Below are positions 19,835-29,922 of a DNA stretch of 64,000 nt, in pieces. The DNA comes from Leishmania infantum JPCM5. Its lineage: Eukaryota > Euglenozoa > Kinetoplastea > Trypanosomatida > Trypanosomatidae. The notes under the pieces were generated by a model, which did not search any database, was not told the DNA's origin, and saw only the letters and a list, made by a program, of their open reading frames with translations. The stretch is taken from assembly GCF_000002875.2 (NCBI RefSeq), contig NC_009416.2, forward strand, positions 937,501 to 1,001,500, written 5' to 3'. The translations under genes were made by a program, and so were the position numbers. The stretch's first letter is position 1, and each line of letters opens with the position of its first letter.

Positions 19835-21079
19835 CTAGTCACCGTCATCCTCAGACGAGGAGGAGGGCACGTCCTTGTGCTCTGCAGTCTTCTCCAGCAC
19901 GCAGAAAAACATTGGGCCCCATCCATGGCAAGTGTCCGGCAATAGCAGGCGGCCGTACGCCGTCGCCTCGCCGAGCACAGTTGGTGTGTGTGGGGCACAC
20001 GCCTCTGCACCAGACGCATCCGATTCGCTGGCGTCGGTTGCAGTCTTCGGCGGCGCAACAAGGGCAGCAGCAGCGGCGGACGATGTCTTGATTACCTTGA
20101 CCTCGCACCTAGTGCGCTGCAGTACCTCACCCACAACGCCATCGTTCTCCAAGGGTGAGATGGAGCACGTGCTGTAAACGATACGGCCGCCAACGCGGCA
20201 CGTTTCGATGGCACGCTGCAGCAGCATACGCTGAAGAGCGGCGAGCTGAGCTGTCGTCTCCTCAGACCACTCTCGCAAGGACAGAGGCGAGCCGCCTGAC
20301 TGCTGAAGCAGGTGCCGCTCCGAGGAGCACGGGGCGTCGACGAGAACACGCGAGAAGGCCCCTGGGTCGTACCATGTCTGCGCATCGCGCTGCGTCGTTC
20401 GCCACGGTACGTAGTTCACGGGCACGTGTTCCTGTAAATTCCGCCGAAGCCGCGCGCAACGGTCGGCGCGGGCCTCATTGCACGTGAGCGCTCCGTCAGG
20501 TGACAGAAACTGCGCCACGGCAACGGACTTTCCACCTGGGGCGGCACACATGTCCAGCACCGTATCAAATGCGCCGACCTGCAGCTGCTCCACTACGTGC
20601 GCCGAGGCGTAGTCGAGCAGGTAGTACGCCTTGATGCCAAAGGCGTCGATGGGGGGTTTGTCGATTACGCCGTTCGGGTGTAGCAGGTCGCCAGCCGCTG
20701 CGGCAAGGGCCTTCTCCTGCAGCCTCGCCTCGTCGTCGGCACTGATGCCAAGGTCCGTCGTGCTGGCGGCTTCTGTCGAGTTGACCTTCCGGGCAGGTTG
20801 AAAAGCTTGGATGAGGGAGTTGGGCTCCACCCGTGACAACCCTCGCGTCGCCTCCTCGAAGGGGACCTGGGAGAAGCGGTTCCACAGCGCCACCTTGCGC
20901 GGCGCCTCTATCATGGCAGCGCGAAGTGTGGGCCAACGCTTACCGTAGATTTCGCTGTAGTACTCATCAAACGTGCGTGGTTTGGCGCTGCCCTTCGCCT
21001 TGAAGCCGCCCTTGGTGTGGGCGGTAGGGACAGTGCCAGCCTTATTACGGCCACGGCCGGTCCCACGCAGTGGGGGCAT
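19835..21079 (-). CDS. NSUN4-like RNA m5C methyltransferase, 414 residues
   Basis: S-adenosylmethionine-dependent RNA cytosine-5 methyltransferase of the NOL1/NOP2/Sun family. The SAM-binding motif DMCAAPGGKS is at residues 176-185. Motif IV DAPCSS (Cys 251) and motif VI YSTCS (Cys 305, the expected catalytic nucleophile) are intact. The SER triplet after the motif IV Cys resembles NSUN4 rather than the PCSG form of other subgroups, and there is no PUA or long N-terminal RNA-binding domain. The N-terminal stretch FDEYYSEIYGKRWP also resembles NSUN4. NSUN4 methylates mitochondrial small-subunit rRNA, so a mitoribosome role is likely but inferred. The frame is open 76 codons further upstream but without an ATG, so ATG 21079 is chosen. 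The C-terminus is acidic and serine-rich. Confidence 0.88.
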   Translation of the reverse strand: MPPLRGTGRGRNKAGTVPTAHTKGGFKAKGSAKPRTFDEYYSEIYGKRWPTLRAAMIEAPRKVALWNRFSQVPFEEATRGLSRVEPNSLIQAFQPARKVNSTEAASTTDLGISADDEARLQEKALAAAAGDLLHPNGVIDKPPIDAFGIKAYYLLDYASAHVVEQLQVGAFDTVLDMCAAPGGKSVAVAQFLSPDGALTCNEARADRCARLRRNLQEHVPVNYVPWRTTQRDAQTWYDPGAFSRVLVDAPCSSERHLLQQSGGSPLSLREWSEETTAQLAALQRMLLQRAIETCRVGGRIVYSTCSISPLENDGVVGEVLQRTRCEVKVIKTSSAAAAALVAPPKTATDASESDASGAEACAPHTPTVLGEATAYGRLLLPDTCHGWGPMFFCVLEKTAEHKDVPSSSSEDDGD

Positions 21080-22016
21080 AGGAGAAGCAGAGACGCGTGA
21101 CACACACGCGACGGTGCGCCAAAAAGGGAAAGAAAGAATCGCGACGGGAGCGGCACCGCTCCGCGAGTGTCGGGTGCGTCGGCGGCGTGCAGCGACCGTA
21201 TTTGGCCCTGTGCATTCACAAGGATACCGACCACCAAACCGGTGCACGCGGACACGCAAACGCGCAGATGGGACGCAGTTCGCGAAGATCGACGCCCGCA
21301 GCCGCACAGCAGATGTGGGCAGGGAAGGACGGAGTCAGGCGCACAGAGTAGCAGGGGTAGGGAGAAGGAGGCAGGAGAAGGCGAGAGGGTGGCAGTGGCG
21401 AAGACATGTGTGATATATGCAAAAAAAAAAAATAGGGCCGGTGCCGTCTGTTCCAAGGGGTACTAGTACACGGGAGAGGAAGACAAGATGAGGAAAAATG
21501 GGGGCAAGGCCCGGCGTCGAGGCTAAGACTGACAGCGGCGATGCTGGAGCATCCACCCAGGCATATCCTGCACAGCCGCTTCTTTAGAGAAGATGACTTG
21601 ACGACCCTAGAGAGAGGAATAGTAGTGTTGTGCGTCTGTGTACGCAGGCTGGGAGACGCATCGAGGTTGAGCGCGAACAAGGAAGTGAACACACTGTGCT
21701 CTAGCCTCGTCCCACTTCAGCGCCCAACTCTCCGCGACCTAGCCCGCGATACCCCACTACCAACGAGCCCGTCGTTCTCCGCTCTCGGCTTTTCCTGCGC
21801 CGCTTGCCTTCATGAAGCGCTGTGTACTTGAGAATCAGGCGGCTTCACCTTAGAGCGCACACACGCACACGCAAGCACATGCACATCCACACCGGAAACA
21901 CAAAAAGAGGGGTGGAGGCGCTCCGACACCGTGGGAGCGGTGAAGGAAGAGGCGAGGCCCAAGATCAAGAGAAGATCCGCCTCCCACCTCATGCGCCAAG
22001 ACAGACTTTGACACAA
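21080..22016. other. intergenic between NSUN4-like and MERS1-like genes
   Basis: About 0.9 kb without a supported gene. Candidate trans-splicing tracts (purine-rich on plus) are at 21121-21138 and 21351-21392. The nearer one has no AG before the ATG on the coding strand, so the farther one is the better candidate. An A-run lies at 21420-21432. Confidence 0.5.
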
Positions 22017-23459
22017 CTAAGGGCTTGGCTTGTCATTCGACAAGGATGCATCGGCATCAGCAGAGGGAGCGGCATTATCACCTTCCTTCACATCGTCCTG
22101 CGCTTCTCCTCCTTCAACGGTTGCGGCAGCCGACGGAGCCGAGTCCGCAGCACTTGCCTCTCCCGCCGCCTCTGCTGGCACCGCCAACCCCAGCGCATGG
22201 TTCAGCTGTGAGTACGGCGGCGGGGTGTAGCGGGTTGCCATGTAGTTCTCCCCTCGCAGCGGGCGCTGCAGCTCATCGATCATCGGCTGCTTCATCCAGG
22301 CGCAGCCGGTCTCCGGGTCTGCCAGCTGAGCCCACGCGCGATCGATGGGGTCTGGTGACTGGCGCAGCAGCGACGTGTCCCAGTGATGCATGTACGTGTT
22401 CAGGCCCACTTGCGGGCCAAGCACCTGTACGTCGTAGGGCACCTCAGCCAGGAAGTAGTGCACCGGCACACGCCAGTAGTAGATCGGGTTGTCCTGGCAC
22501 AGTACCGCGGTAGGGTACACGTTCCCTGCCTCGACGGTGATGCCCGTCTCTTCCCACAGGGTTCGAATCGCCGCCTCCTTGTAATGCTCGTACAGCAGTG
22601 TCCACTTTCCAGGTGTCTTTAGTGAGATCGGCGGGATATCTGGCGGGCGCAGATCGCGATTGATGCGGCGCAGCAGCAACCACTCCACGTCCTCCTGTGG
22701 CCTCGGCGCCGCGGCAGTGCTTGTGTTGACGCCCTTACCTGGCCTTCGCCGGAACACGGCCAAGCGCACGTAGGCGGGGTTCTGATCGAGCGCCGTCTCC
22801 ATGAGCTGCCGGCAGTTGAAGATGCCACGTTCGCTGCCGAAGAGGTACACCGTCAGCTCCACATCATCCGCTGCTGCGTAGCCGCCCTCCTCCTCCGGCA
22901 CGCCGAGCCGCGTCGGGTTGGTGGGCTCGACCTCTAGGTGGACGCCGGTGCGGTACTTGAGCTCCGAGGCCCACTCCCGCATCGGCCCGATGACCTTGCG
23001 CGCCTGCGCCGCTGTTGTCTGCCAGCTGTACACCAGCGAATTGGTCAGAAGATCGAATCGACCCGGAGGCCGCTCGATCTTCTTCAGCTGAATGCGCGCA
23101 CTCGGCGTCTGCAGGTCAGCCTGTACGAGAGACTGAGAGAGCATCGCATCTACGGACAGGTTGCCCTCTCCCTCGAGCGCGTGCGAAAGCTCCGACTGGA
23201 GCCCGGAGGAGTCGTCTGTCATGTACCCGTACCCGTCCCCGGTGGATTGCCAGCGGCAAGACACCATCTGCGTCGATGGGTAGCAGCAGCACCTGCTGGT
23301 ACTCGCCCACGCCGGGGAAGAAGCAGCTTGCAAACCCGTCCAGCCGCGCATGAGCGACAACGTCGCCCTCGTCCACCGAAGTAAGGTGCTACTAAAGTGC
23401 ATGGGAGAAGCAAGGGCACGCATCCGCGAGCGATGCAGTAATGGCCCAGTGAGCTCCAT
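22017..23459 (-). CDS. MERS1: MERS1-like Nudix protein
   Basis: 480 residues from ATG 23459; later Met codons at 13, 20 and 37 are alternative starts. The Arg/Ser-rich N-terminus looks like a mitochondrial presequence. A Nudix box lies at residues 284-307, with Gly 284, Glu 291, Arg 299, Glu 303, Glu 304 and Gly 306 in place. The first Glu of the usual REUXEE core is Thr 300, and the first spacing is one residue longer than consensus. A long N-terminal region and an Ala/Ser/Glu-rich tail flank it. In kinetoplastids MERS1 is a Nudix factor that stabilises edited mitochondrial mRNAs and helps process transcript 5' ends together with pentatricopeptide and guide-RNA-binding partners. The gene symbol rests on overall architecture and neighbourhood recalled from memory, not on a search. 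A different mitochondrial Nudix protein is possible. Confidence 0.65.
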   Translation of the reverse strand: MELTGPLLHRSRMRALASPMHFSSTLLRWTRATLSLMRGWTGLQAASSPAWASTSRCCCYPSTQMVSCRWQSTGDGYGYMTDDSSGLQSELSHALEGEGNLSVDAMLSQSLVQADLQTPSARIQLKKIERPPGRFDLLTNSLVYSWQTTAAQARKVIGPMREWASELKYRTGVHLEVEPTNPTRLGVPEEEGGYAAADDVELTVYLFGSERGIFNCRQLMETALDQNPAYVRLAVFRRRPGKGVNTSTAAAPRPQEDVEWLLLRRINRDLRPPDIPPISLKTPGKWTLLYEHYKEAAIRTLWEETGITVEAGNVYPTAVLCQDNPIYYWRVPVHYFLAEVPYDVQVLGPQVGLNTYMHHWDTSLLRQSPDPIDRAWAQLADPETGCAWMKQPMIDELQRPLRGENYMATRYTPPPYSQLNHALGLAVPAEAAGEASAADSAPSAAATVEGGEAQDDVKEGDNAAPSADADASLSNDKPSP

Positions 23460-24804
23460 CCTTGTCTACGGCCCGCCTCGAGTCTGCGCTATCTGGCACA
23501 GGGACACTGCACAGAGGCAAAGGGTTACAGAGAGAGAAGCGTGGGGCCCAGAACGCGCGTCGGTAAGCGCGGCATGTGCAAATTCCAAGAGAGGAGAGAA
23601 GCGAGGAGGAGAGTTGACGTCTGTGCACATCTATGTGCGTGTGTGCGGGCGCGTGTGTTTGTGTGTGGCGGCAGGCACAAAAAGGAGACATGGGACAAGA
23701 GCAGAGGTGTGCCTCACCCTTCACTTCATCCCTGTCATCCCACCACCACCAGCACAGTCGATTTCTTTTTTCGGGAGGGGGATTCCGGAAGCGAGAGACT
23801 CGCCACTACAGGTCGTCGCGGATGCGCATGTGCGAGAGCCGATAGAGGTGCTGTGAATAGGGCACCGCGGAAAAACGGAGGTGACAGCTGCGCCGCGATG
23901 AGCGCACGACCTTTCCGCCCCTCCACCCGCCTGCCCCCTGTCAAAGTGCAGACACGCCTGCGCTGTGCCGAAGAGGGCACTATTGCGCTGATCCGATTGC
24001 TTGCTGTTCTTTCCTGCTTTGCTTCTCCTGTCTGTAGAGTACCCACCGCCGCAGGTAGCTTGTATCGACAATCACTCGCTTCCCGCTCCACACATCGCAC
24101 AAACACGAAAACACGTGCACACATGCGCCGACCACGCCCGCCACATCCGCAGCATTCTTTGTTTCTTCTTCCACCGCATCGCCGCCCGGTCTAGAGCACA
24201 GAGACATGACAGAGTGCTCGCGGATGAAGACACTATAGACAGATATATAGATACAACCAGACGATTAAGCGCGGCACCGGCACGCAGCAAAAAAAAAAGC
24301 AAGCGCGGGCGGCAGGGGGGAGGGGGGAATGTCTTACTTGTGAGCTCCACCGTCAAGCAGGACGGCCATCCACGTACTACTTGACGGAAGCAGAAGGGAT
24401 TGTGAAGAAAAGTGTACGCCTGTCCGGGTTCGCTTACGGACTCGAGAGAAGGAGAGAGACAGTGATGATCGAGACGGAAAAAAAAAACAGGAGCAAACCG
24501 GCCCATGCGTGCTTGCCTCGCGGATGCCTTTTCGCTGTAGATGGCGGCCGTGGCGGCCATCCACACGCTTCGTGCCTGTGCCTTGGTTTGTGCGGAGAGG
24601 CGGGTAAAGAGCAGAAGAACGTCGGCAGAGTCGCGACGGAGAAAGAGGGGGGAGGGGCAATGATCATCTGAAGACTCGCAATCCATCGACCGCACCCACG
24701 ATTCGGTGTAAGGAGGAGAAGGGGAAGAATGCATGCACGTTCACAAGCATTGCAGAGGTCTGCAACGCTCAAGCACACGCCCACACGACCCAAGCGCGCC
24801 GTTG
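23460..24804. other. intergenic between MERS1-like and TUTase genes
   Basis: About 1.3 kb without a supported gene. Purine-rich (plus) tracts at 23529-23539 and 23587-23613 are candidate trans-splicing tracts for the MERS1-like gene. A-runs at about 24290-24299 and 24478-24487 are UTR-type sequence. Confidence 0.55.
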
Positions 24805-25875
24805 TTACTTCGCTGACCTTGCCGTCGCAGAAGTCGGTGGTGTAGCCAACAGTAGCAGCGCCGTCTCCTGTGCCCGCTCTAGATGCTTCCGCAGAAGCAT
24901 GAGCTTAAAGGGAGTCACGTTGCGGCCAACGTTCAAGTCGTACTCGTACGGGTCCTCGATGCACCACCGGTAGTGTATTTTCTCTCCGCGGATTCGGGCC
25001 ATGTCTTCTGCCTGCTTTGTCCACGAGAGCATCTCCTTCGTCGTCTCCCCCGCCGCCCGGGTCAGGCTCATTACCTCAGTCTCAGGGGCGAACTCGTCGA
25101 GGTAGTAGCGCACAAAGTCCATCAGCATGTCCGCCAGCGCTTGGCCACCTTGCTGGGGGGTCTCCAGCGGCATGTAAGGCGGCATCGGGGCGATGTCGGC
25201 CACGTCGCACGACTCCACCGGCACGAGTGTCACTAGCCTCCTTCGCAACAGGTAGTAGACGACCATGATGTTCCAGCCATAGGAGGTGATGCAGCCGCCA
25301 TCCACGGAGGCGTTCAGCCCTGTCCTCTTACTCCACTGCTTCACGAGCATGCTCAGCCAGCGCGCCTCGGGGCACTGGGTGAAGTAGGCCCGCAGCAAAG
25401 CGCTGTTGCGCACGCCATTGCGGCGATTGGCTGTCACGTCGAAGCTCACGCTATCCACACCGAGGCCACCCTTCACGCGCAGCACCGGCACACGCGTGCG
25501 GCGGACAAGCTCGATACCCCACAGGTAATGCTCCCGTTTCACCACCTCGCTCAGGCGGAAGAGGAAGTCTGACTGCAATCCTTTCGCTACCTCCGAGACA
25601 GCATCGGCGCCTTTGCCATCCTGCACATCCGTCGGGCTCAAGCATGCGAAATCCACATCAGAGCCCTGCTCGTGTACGCCCAGCACAGCGGTGGAGCCGA
25701 AGATGTAGGGGGTCATCGCCGGGTCCACTGTCTGCACGCACGCGGAGACCTTCTGATGCACCTCCGCGACGGGCTGCGTGTCCAGCCGCCGCGATAGCTG
25801 CTCATCGCAGAATCGCGACACCGCTGCTCGAACGTCGCTAATCGCGGCGATCGATCGTCCTGACTTGCCTTTCAT
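24805..25875 (-). CDS. TUT4: small terminal uridylyltransferase, TUT4-like
   Basis: 356 residues from ATG 25875. It is a nucleotidyltransferase of the DNA polymerase beta superfamily. The GS motif is at residues 60-61, the first two metal-binding Asp residues at 73 and 75 (SDVDF) and the third at 146 (SFDVTANRR). A poly(A)-polymerase-associated central domain follows (KQWSKRTGLN, then SYGWNIMVVYYLLRRR) with the C-terminal IEDPYEYDLNVGR motif. All catalytic residues are present, so it should be active, adding UMP to RNA 3' ends. There is no zinc finger or large insert, unlike RET1 (TUT1) or RET2, and no clear presequence. Small size fits the TUT4 class; MEAT1 is the main alternative. Upstream codons in this frame lack an ATG. 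Confidence 0.75.
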   Translation of the reverse strand: MKGKSGRSIAAISDVRAAVSRFCDEQLSRRLDTQPVAEVHQKVSACVQTVDPAMTPYIFGSTAVLGVHEQGSDVDFACLSPTDVQDGKGADAVSEVAKGLQSDFLFRLSEVVKREHYLWGIELVRRTRVPVLRVKGGLGVDSVSFDVTANRRNGVRNSALLRAYFTQCPEARWLSMLVKQWSKRTGLNASVDGGCITSYGWNIMVVYYLLRRRLVTLVPVESCDVADIAPMPPYMPLETPQQGGQALADMLMDFVRYYLDEFAPETEVMSLTRAAGETTKEMLSWTKQAEDMARIRGEKIHYRWCIEDPYEYDLNVGRNVTPFKLMLLRKHLERAQETALLLLATPPTSATARSAK

Positions 25876-26988
25876 GCGCACCCAATGAAGCGTGCAGCAC
25901 ACAACACAGCTTGCAACCCTGTGCGCACGCGTGATTCTGTTCTGCTCTGTTCTTTTAGTGGTGTTGTCGTTTTTGCTTCGTCTGCTTTGCCCCCTTCTTC
26001 CGCCCCTATCTGCGTGTGCGCGGCGTAGCACAAGCAGAGCAATTCTGTCCGCCCTCGATAGGCCCTGCAGCACGTGCGCGCAATCCAAGTGCGCCGAGGT
26101 TCACAAGAGGAGCGCCGCCTACACTCAGATGTGCACGCACGACCTCTCAGCGCACACGAGCGTGCCAGAGGCGAACGCGAAAAGAGGAGCAGAGACACGG
26201 TCCGCGCAGCCAATGCAATCCGCTGCGCACACAGGCGAAAACAAGAGACAAACGGCGTCTCGTGCACCAGCACCGGTCTCGCACATGTGCACCGGGGGGT
26301 GACAGCCTGTGGGTCCAGGTAAGTGTGCGTGTGTGTGTGTGTGTGTGTGTTGGACAAGAACAAGAGGAAAGCGTAGGCGTGCTCGTACGCGCACGAATAA
26401 CGAAAGAGAGACGGTTGGAGAAGAGACGACGGAGCAGGAGGAAGAGGAGGAGGCGGGGGAGAGTGTTAGCGGATATTCGCAGAAGACGAATTGCAGCGCG
26501 GCGACGCGGAAGAACAACGACGAACAAAAAAGGGGGCCAAGCACATGCCGTCATGCACACACACACGCATGCATGCACAACGCGATGGTGCCTGTAGCAG
26601 GGGGAAGGGGGCCGGTGGGCTTCAACAGAAAAGGGAGGAAAGAGAAGACTCGCACGCGTCTGCCCGTGCGCGCTGCCCACCGTCTCGCCAACCTGAGACA
26701 TTTATGTATTCGCTTCAGCGAGATCACGGGGTCGTTTATGGCATGCCTCTTGTGATTTTCTGTGCTCACTGGCAGAGACATGCAACGCGGGCATGCCTGT
26801 GCGATCCGTGGCGACTAGCAGAGAGGAAAGCGGAATGGGCGCAAGACACACGATGATACAACAAAACGACAGCGAAAAAAAAAATACAAACGAAATGCGC
26901 CGCAGAAAACGAGAAGCGGCAGCGCGCCGCACGGAAAGAAGCCATGCCGCTCACAGGGCACGCACGAGCGAAAAGGCGAAGAGGCACT
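25876..26988. other. intergenic between TUTase and LRR-like genes
   Basis: About 1.1 kb without a supported gene. It contains a GT microsatellite at 26324-26350, a purine-rich (plus) tract at 26167-26190 that could serve the TUTase trans-splice site, longer purine-rich sequence at 26400-26465 and an A-run at 26875-26884. Confidence 0.55.
26324..26350. repeat. GT microsatellite
   Basis: Mostly perfect GT repeat in the non-coding region upstream of the TUTase gene. Confidence 0.85.
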
Positions 26989-29922
26989 TCAGCGTCGGCT
27001 GCCAATGCGAGATCCGTGCTCCATGTCGGTGAGCACCATCAAGATGTTTGTCAGCTCCTCCGTGACTCGGTCGGAAAACGTCACCCCCAGCTCCGCCAGT
27101 CTCTTCGAATGCGCCTCAACGGCCTTAGCTGACTGAACCTGGTGCCACACCACATGCCGGTTGATCTCCGTCACACGCGCGCGCAGGAAAGCCACAGAGT
27201 TCTGGTACACTACGTAACCCACCTCCTCGTCACGCTGTTGATGCTCAGGAGACTGCAGCGACACAGACGAGGGCATCTGGGTGTGCGAGACCTGCAAGTG
27301 CGATCCTTCGCATCTGTGCGCTGCCGGCTCCATCCGCGCACGCGCCCTACTGTGTCGAGCGCTGGAATGGTCGCCTTCCCCGAGGTCCATACTCAGTGAT
27401 CGGTGCACGCTGTCTGCCGCCGCGTGAGCGCTGCGGGAGGCGCGTCGCGACGAGGAAGACGCGGAAGTCGCGGCCTCGTGAAAAGCGGCGGCACTGTCGC
27501 TCTCTCGTTCTCCTCCGCTCCGTCTCCGTGTCGGTGTAATGCCGTTCACCGACGTCGCCGCCGAGTGCGTCGTAGGCGTGACGTCACCATCATCCCTGCC
27601 TTCGCGTGCAGAAGTCACATCGTGCTTATGGGTTTGCCGTGGTCGCGGCGCACTAGCCGTCGCTGCCGCAAGAGCCAGTATCGCGTTCTCCAAGTTTGCT
27701 GGCGTTGCCGTACGCTGCGCCGGTCGTGCGCTCGCCACCGGAGATCGCGGCGGGCGAGAGCGACACACAAAGCAAGTGCACCGAGAGGAAGAGCAGCGAG
27801 GCGGCGTCTGCGGGCGAGGGATGCGGCGATGCCCTGCCCCCAGACCCAGGCTGTCACTCCCGCGGCGAACACAGTACCGCGGAGAGCAAAGAGCGTCAGG
27901 GTAGGACTGAGGTGAGTGAGGTGCGCGAGCAGAGGAGGCAAGCCGGCGGAGACTGCGCCGTTCGAGGCGCGCGGAGACGGAGCCCGGCGGTGTTCGCTGA
28001 GCTGGCCGCGTGGCGTGTTCCCCTTTCTCATCCTCCACTGCCTGTTCCCGGGCCACAAAGTTCGCGAAGGCCTCGGCGGCTCGGCGCGGCGACGGCTGCG
28101 GTGGCCGCGGTAGTGGCGATGACGACCGCGACGACCACGAGGAGGATGAGGATGCGCAAGGCTCAAGCTGCAATCCAGCAGGCGATAAAGTGCCCTGCGC
28201 GGAAGCGCTTCGGGGGGTGGGGCAAAACGCTACCTTGGAGAGTGGCAGTGCAGGAGGCGCGGCACCGTTAGCAAGCAGCTGGGCACGACTCACCCATCGC
28301 GGGGGGCTGTAGAGCCGGCCAGCCCGCGCCAGATGTTGATGCGGTGACACGAGACCGGAAAGGGCGTTTGCTCCAACTCCCGCGGGCGGAGGAGAGGCGT
28401 GCCGGCCCCGACGACGGAAAGCATCGGCCTGGCTGGTCTGTACAGCTACCCGCTCATTGTCGGAGAGGACGGGACGGTGAGCCCTCATAGTTGCGCCCCC
28501 ACCAGCCGCAGAGGATGGCGACGGCTTCAGAGGCGTGCGCGGCTGCACAGGTGTGCCGCAACTTTTCCAGGGAAGCGCAACACCCTCTATTGGACACCTT
28601 GGTGCAAGCCGTTGCACGTGGCGCCTCGCCGTCTGCTGGTGTGGGCCACGCGCCTCTACGGAGATCAGTGGTCTGCGTCCTCCTTGATTCGCGCACCTGG
28701 CATCTGGTTCTACTGCCGTCACTGGCCGCGGTGATGCAGGAGGACGCTGCGGCGGTGAAGGTGGCGGTGGGACTGGGGTGCGCAAGCCCGGTCTGGGAGA
28801 GACCCGCAGACCACTGGTGTGTGGTGGCCATCGACAGCGAGCAACACCGTCTTGCCCCTTCGCTCTCGCCTGCGGAAGGCGACGCGGACGCGCAGCGGCA
28901 CTCGCCGCAGACTGCGTCAAGCGCAGTAATCGCTGCTGGCGGTGATGTGCCGCTGCTTTTGTTGCCTCGTGGGCCAGACGCTGCCCTGCGCGCCGCGCAT
29001 CCACAGTCACCACGCACAGTCGCACCTCTGCCGAGATGATGCGATGGGCCCTGCGCAGTCCGTCCAACAGCAGCGCCGCTGTAGCCTCCTCCAGCCTGTG
29101 CAGCTCAAGAGTGAGGTGAACCCCACCTTCAAGGTGGTGGTCAGAAAGCGGTCTCACATGCGGAGGGGTACGCAGAAAAACCGGAGACGATGCCAGTGAC
29201 GCCGGATGCGAAACCGGCATGACCCGCGGAGAGACTGTGTAGAGTACCGGCCACATCACACCACCCCTTCGCAGTCTCCATTGGGAGGGGCGTGAGGAAG
29301 CGCTGGGTGGCGGTGGCACGCCACACTCGCTGTTCGCGCATCGCTTCGGCCGCAGATGCGCGAGAGGAGGAGTGCGCGCATACGGAGAAAGAGCCGCTGA
29401 TCGGTCGGAGGACGGGTACCGACGCCAACGCGCGTTTCCTGGCTCTCCGCCCCGACCGCTCATGACAGGGTAGACCTCCAGCGCGGACGGCACGCGGCGA
29501 ACTGTGCGCGGAAGCGGCGATTCAGAGGTGGCATCGGCACGCAACACTCTTTGCGCGTGCACCCTCTCATTCCACGTGAACGCCGCAAGCCCAGATGCCA
29601 CGGCCACGGACTCCATCGAAGTTACCCCACCTATCACAGAGATGTGCGTCAGAGTCGGGGATGTTGCCGCCGCACACAGCAGCGCCTCCAGTGCCGTCGA
29701 CGACGCCACGTATTTCAAGTGAATCGTCATGGTGGTGAGCGACACGCACGAGGCAAAGAGTGGGGCGACGCACTGCACATCGCAGAGATGAAGAATGTGG
29801 AGGGGTGTGTTGCCAACAGTCACACGCTCCGCCGTGTTGTGCGTGAGACGAGTGGCGAGCACGTGGGTGGAGGCGGTAATGTGTCGCGACCTCTGCACCT
29901 GGGACAGACCGCTCGGTGGCAT
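26989..29922 (-). CDS. LRR-like and coiled-coil protein, 977 residues
   Basis: Intact frame from ATG 29922. Residues 40-110 have leucine-rich-repeat spacing (TPLHILHLCDVQ, then LTTMTIHLKYV, then LTHISVIGG), suggesting two or three LRR units. The middle is disordered and extremely rich in Arg, Pro and Ser. The last 100 residues form an alpha-helical, probably coiled-coil segment (VVWHQVQSAKAVEAHSKRLAEL). No enzyme motif is visible. LRR plus coiled coil is common in kinetoplastid cytoskeletal and flagellar proteins, so a structural or adaptor role is plausible. I do not recognise a named orthologue. Confidence 0.85.
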   Translation of the reverse strand: MPPSGLSQVQRSRHITASTHVLATRLTHNTAERVTVGNTPLHILHLCDVQCVAPLFASCVSLTTMTIHLKYVASSTALEALLCAAATSPTLTHISVIGGVTSMESVAVASGLAAFTWNERVHAQRVLRADATSESPLPRTVRRVPSALEVYPVMSGRGGEPGNARWRRYPSSDRSAALSPYARTPPLAHLRPKRCANSECGVPPPPSASSRPSQWRLRRGGVMWPVLYTVSPRVMPVSHPASLASSPVFLRTPPHVRPLSDHHLEGGVHLTLELHRLEEATAALLLDGLRRAHRIISAEVRLCVVTVDARRAGQRLAHEATKAAAHHRQQRLLRLTQSAASAAARPRRLPQARAKGQDGVARCRWPPHTSGLRVSPRPGLRTPVPPPPSPPQRPPASPRPVTAVEPDARCANQGGRRPLISVEARGPHQQTARRHVQRLAPRCPIEGVALPWKSCGTPVQPRTPLKPSPSSAAGGGATMRAHRPVLSDNERVAVQTSQADAFRRRGRHASPPPAGVGANALSGLVSPHQHLARAGRLYSPPRWVSRAQLLANGAAPPALPLSKVAFCPTPRSASAQGTLSPAGLQLEPCASSSSSWSSRSSSPLPRPPQPSPRRAAEAFANFVAREQAVEDEKGEHATRPAQRTPPGSVSARLERRSLRRLASSARAPHSPQSYPDALCSPRYCVRRGSDSLGLGAGHRRIPRPQTPPRCSSSRCTCFVCRSRPPRSPVASARPAQRTATPANLENAILALAAATASAPRPRQTHKHDVTSAREGRDDGDVTPTTHSAATSVNGITPTRRRSGGERESDSAAAFHEAATSASSSSRRASRSAHAAADSVHRSLSMDLGEGDHSSARHSRARARMEPAAHRCEGSHLQVSHTQMPSSVSLQSPEHQQRDEEVGYVVYQNSVAFLRARVTEINRHVVWHQVQSAKAVEAHSKRLAELGVTFSDRVTEELTNILMVLTDMEHGSRIGSRR

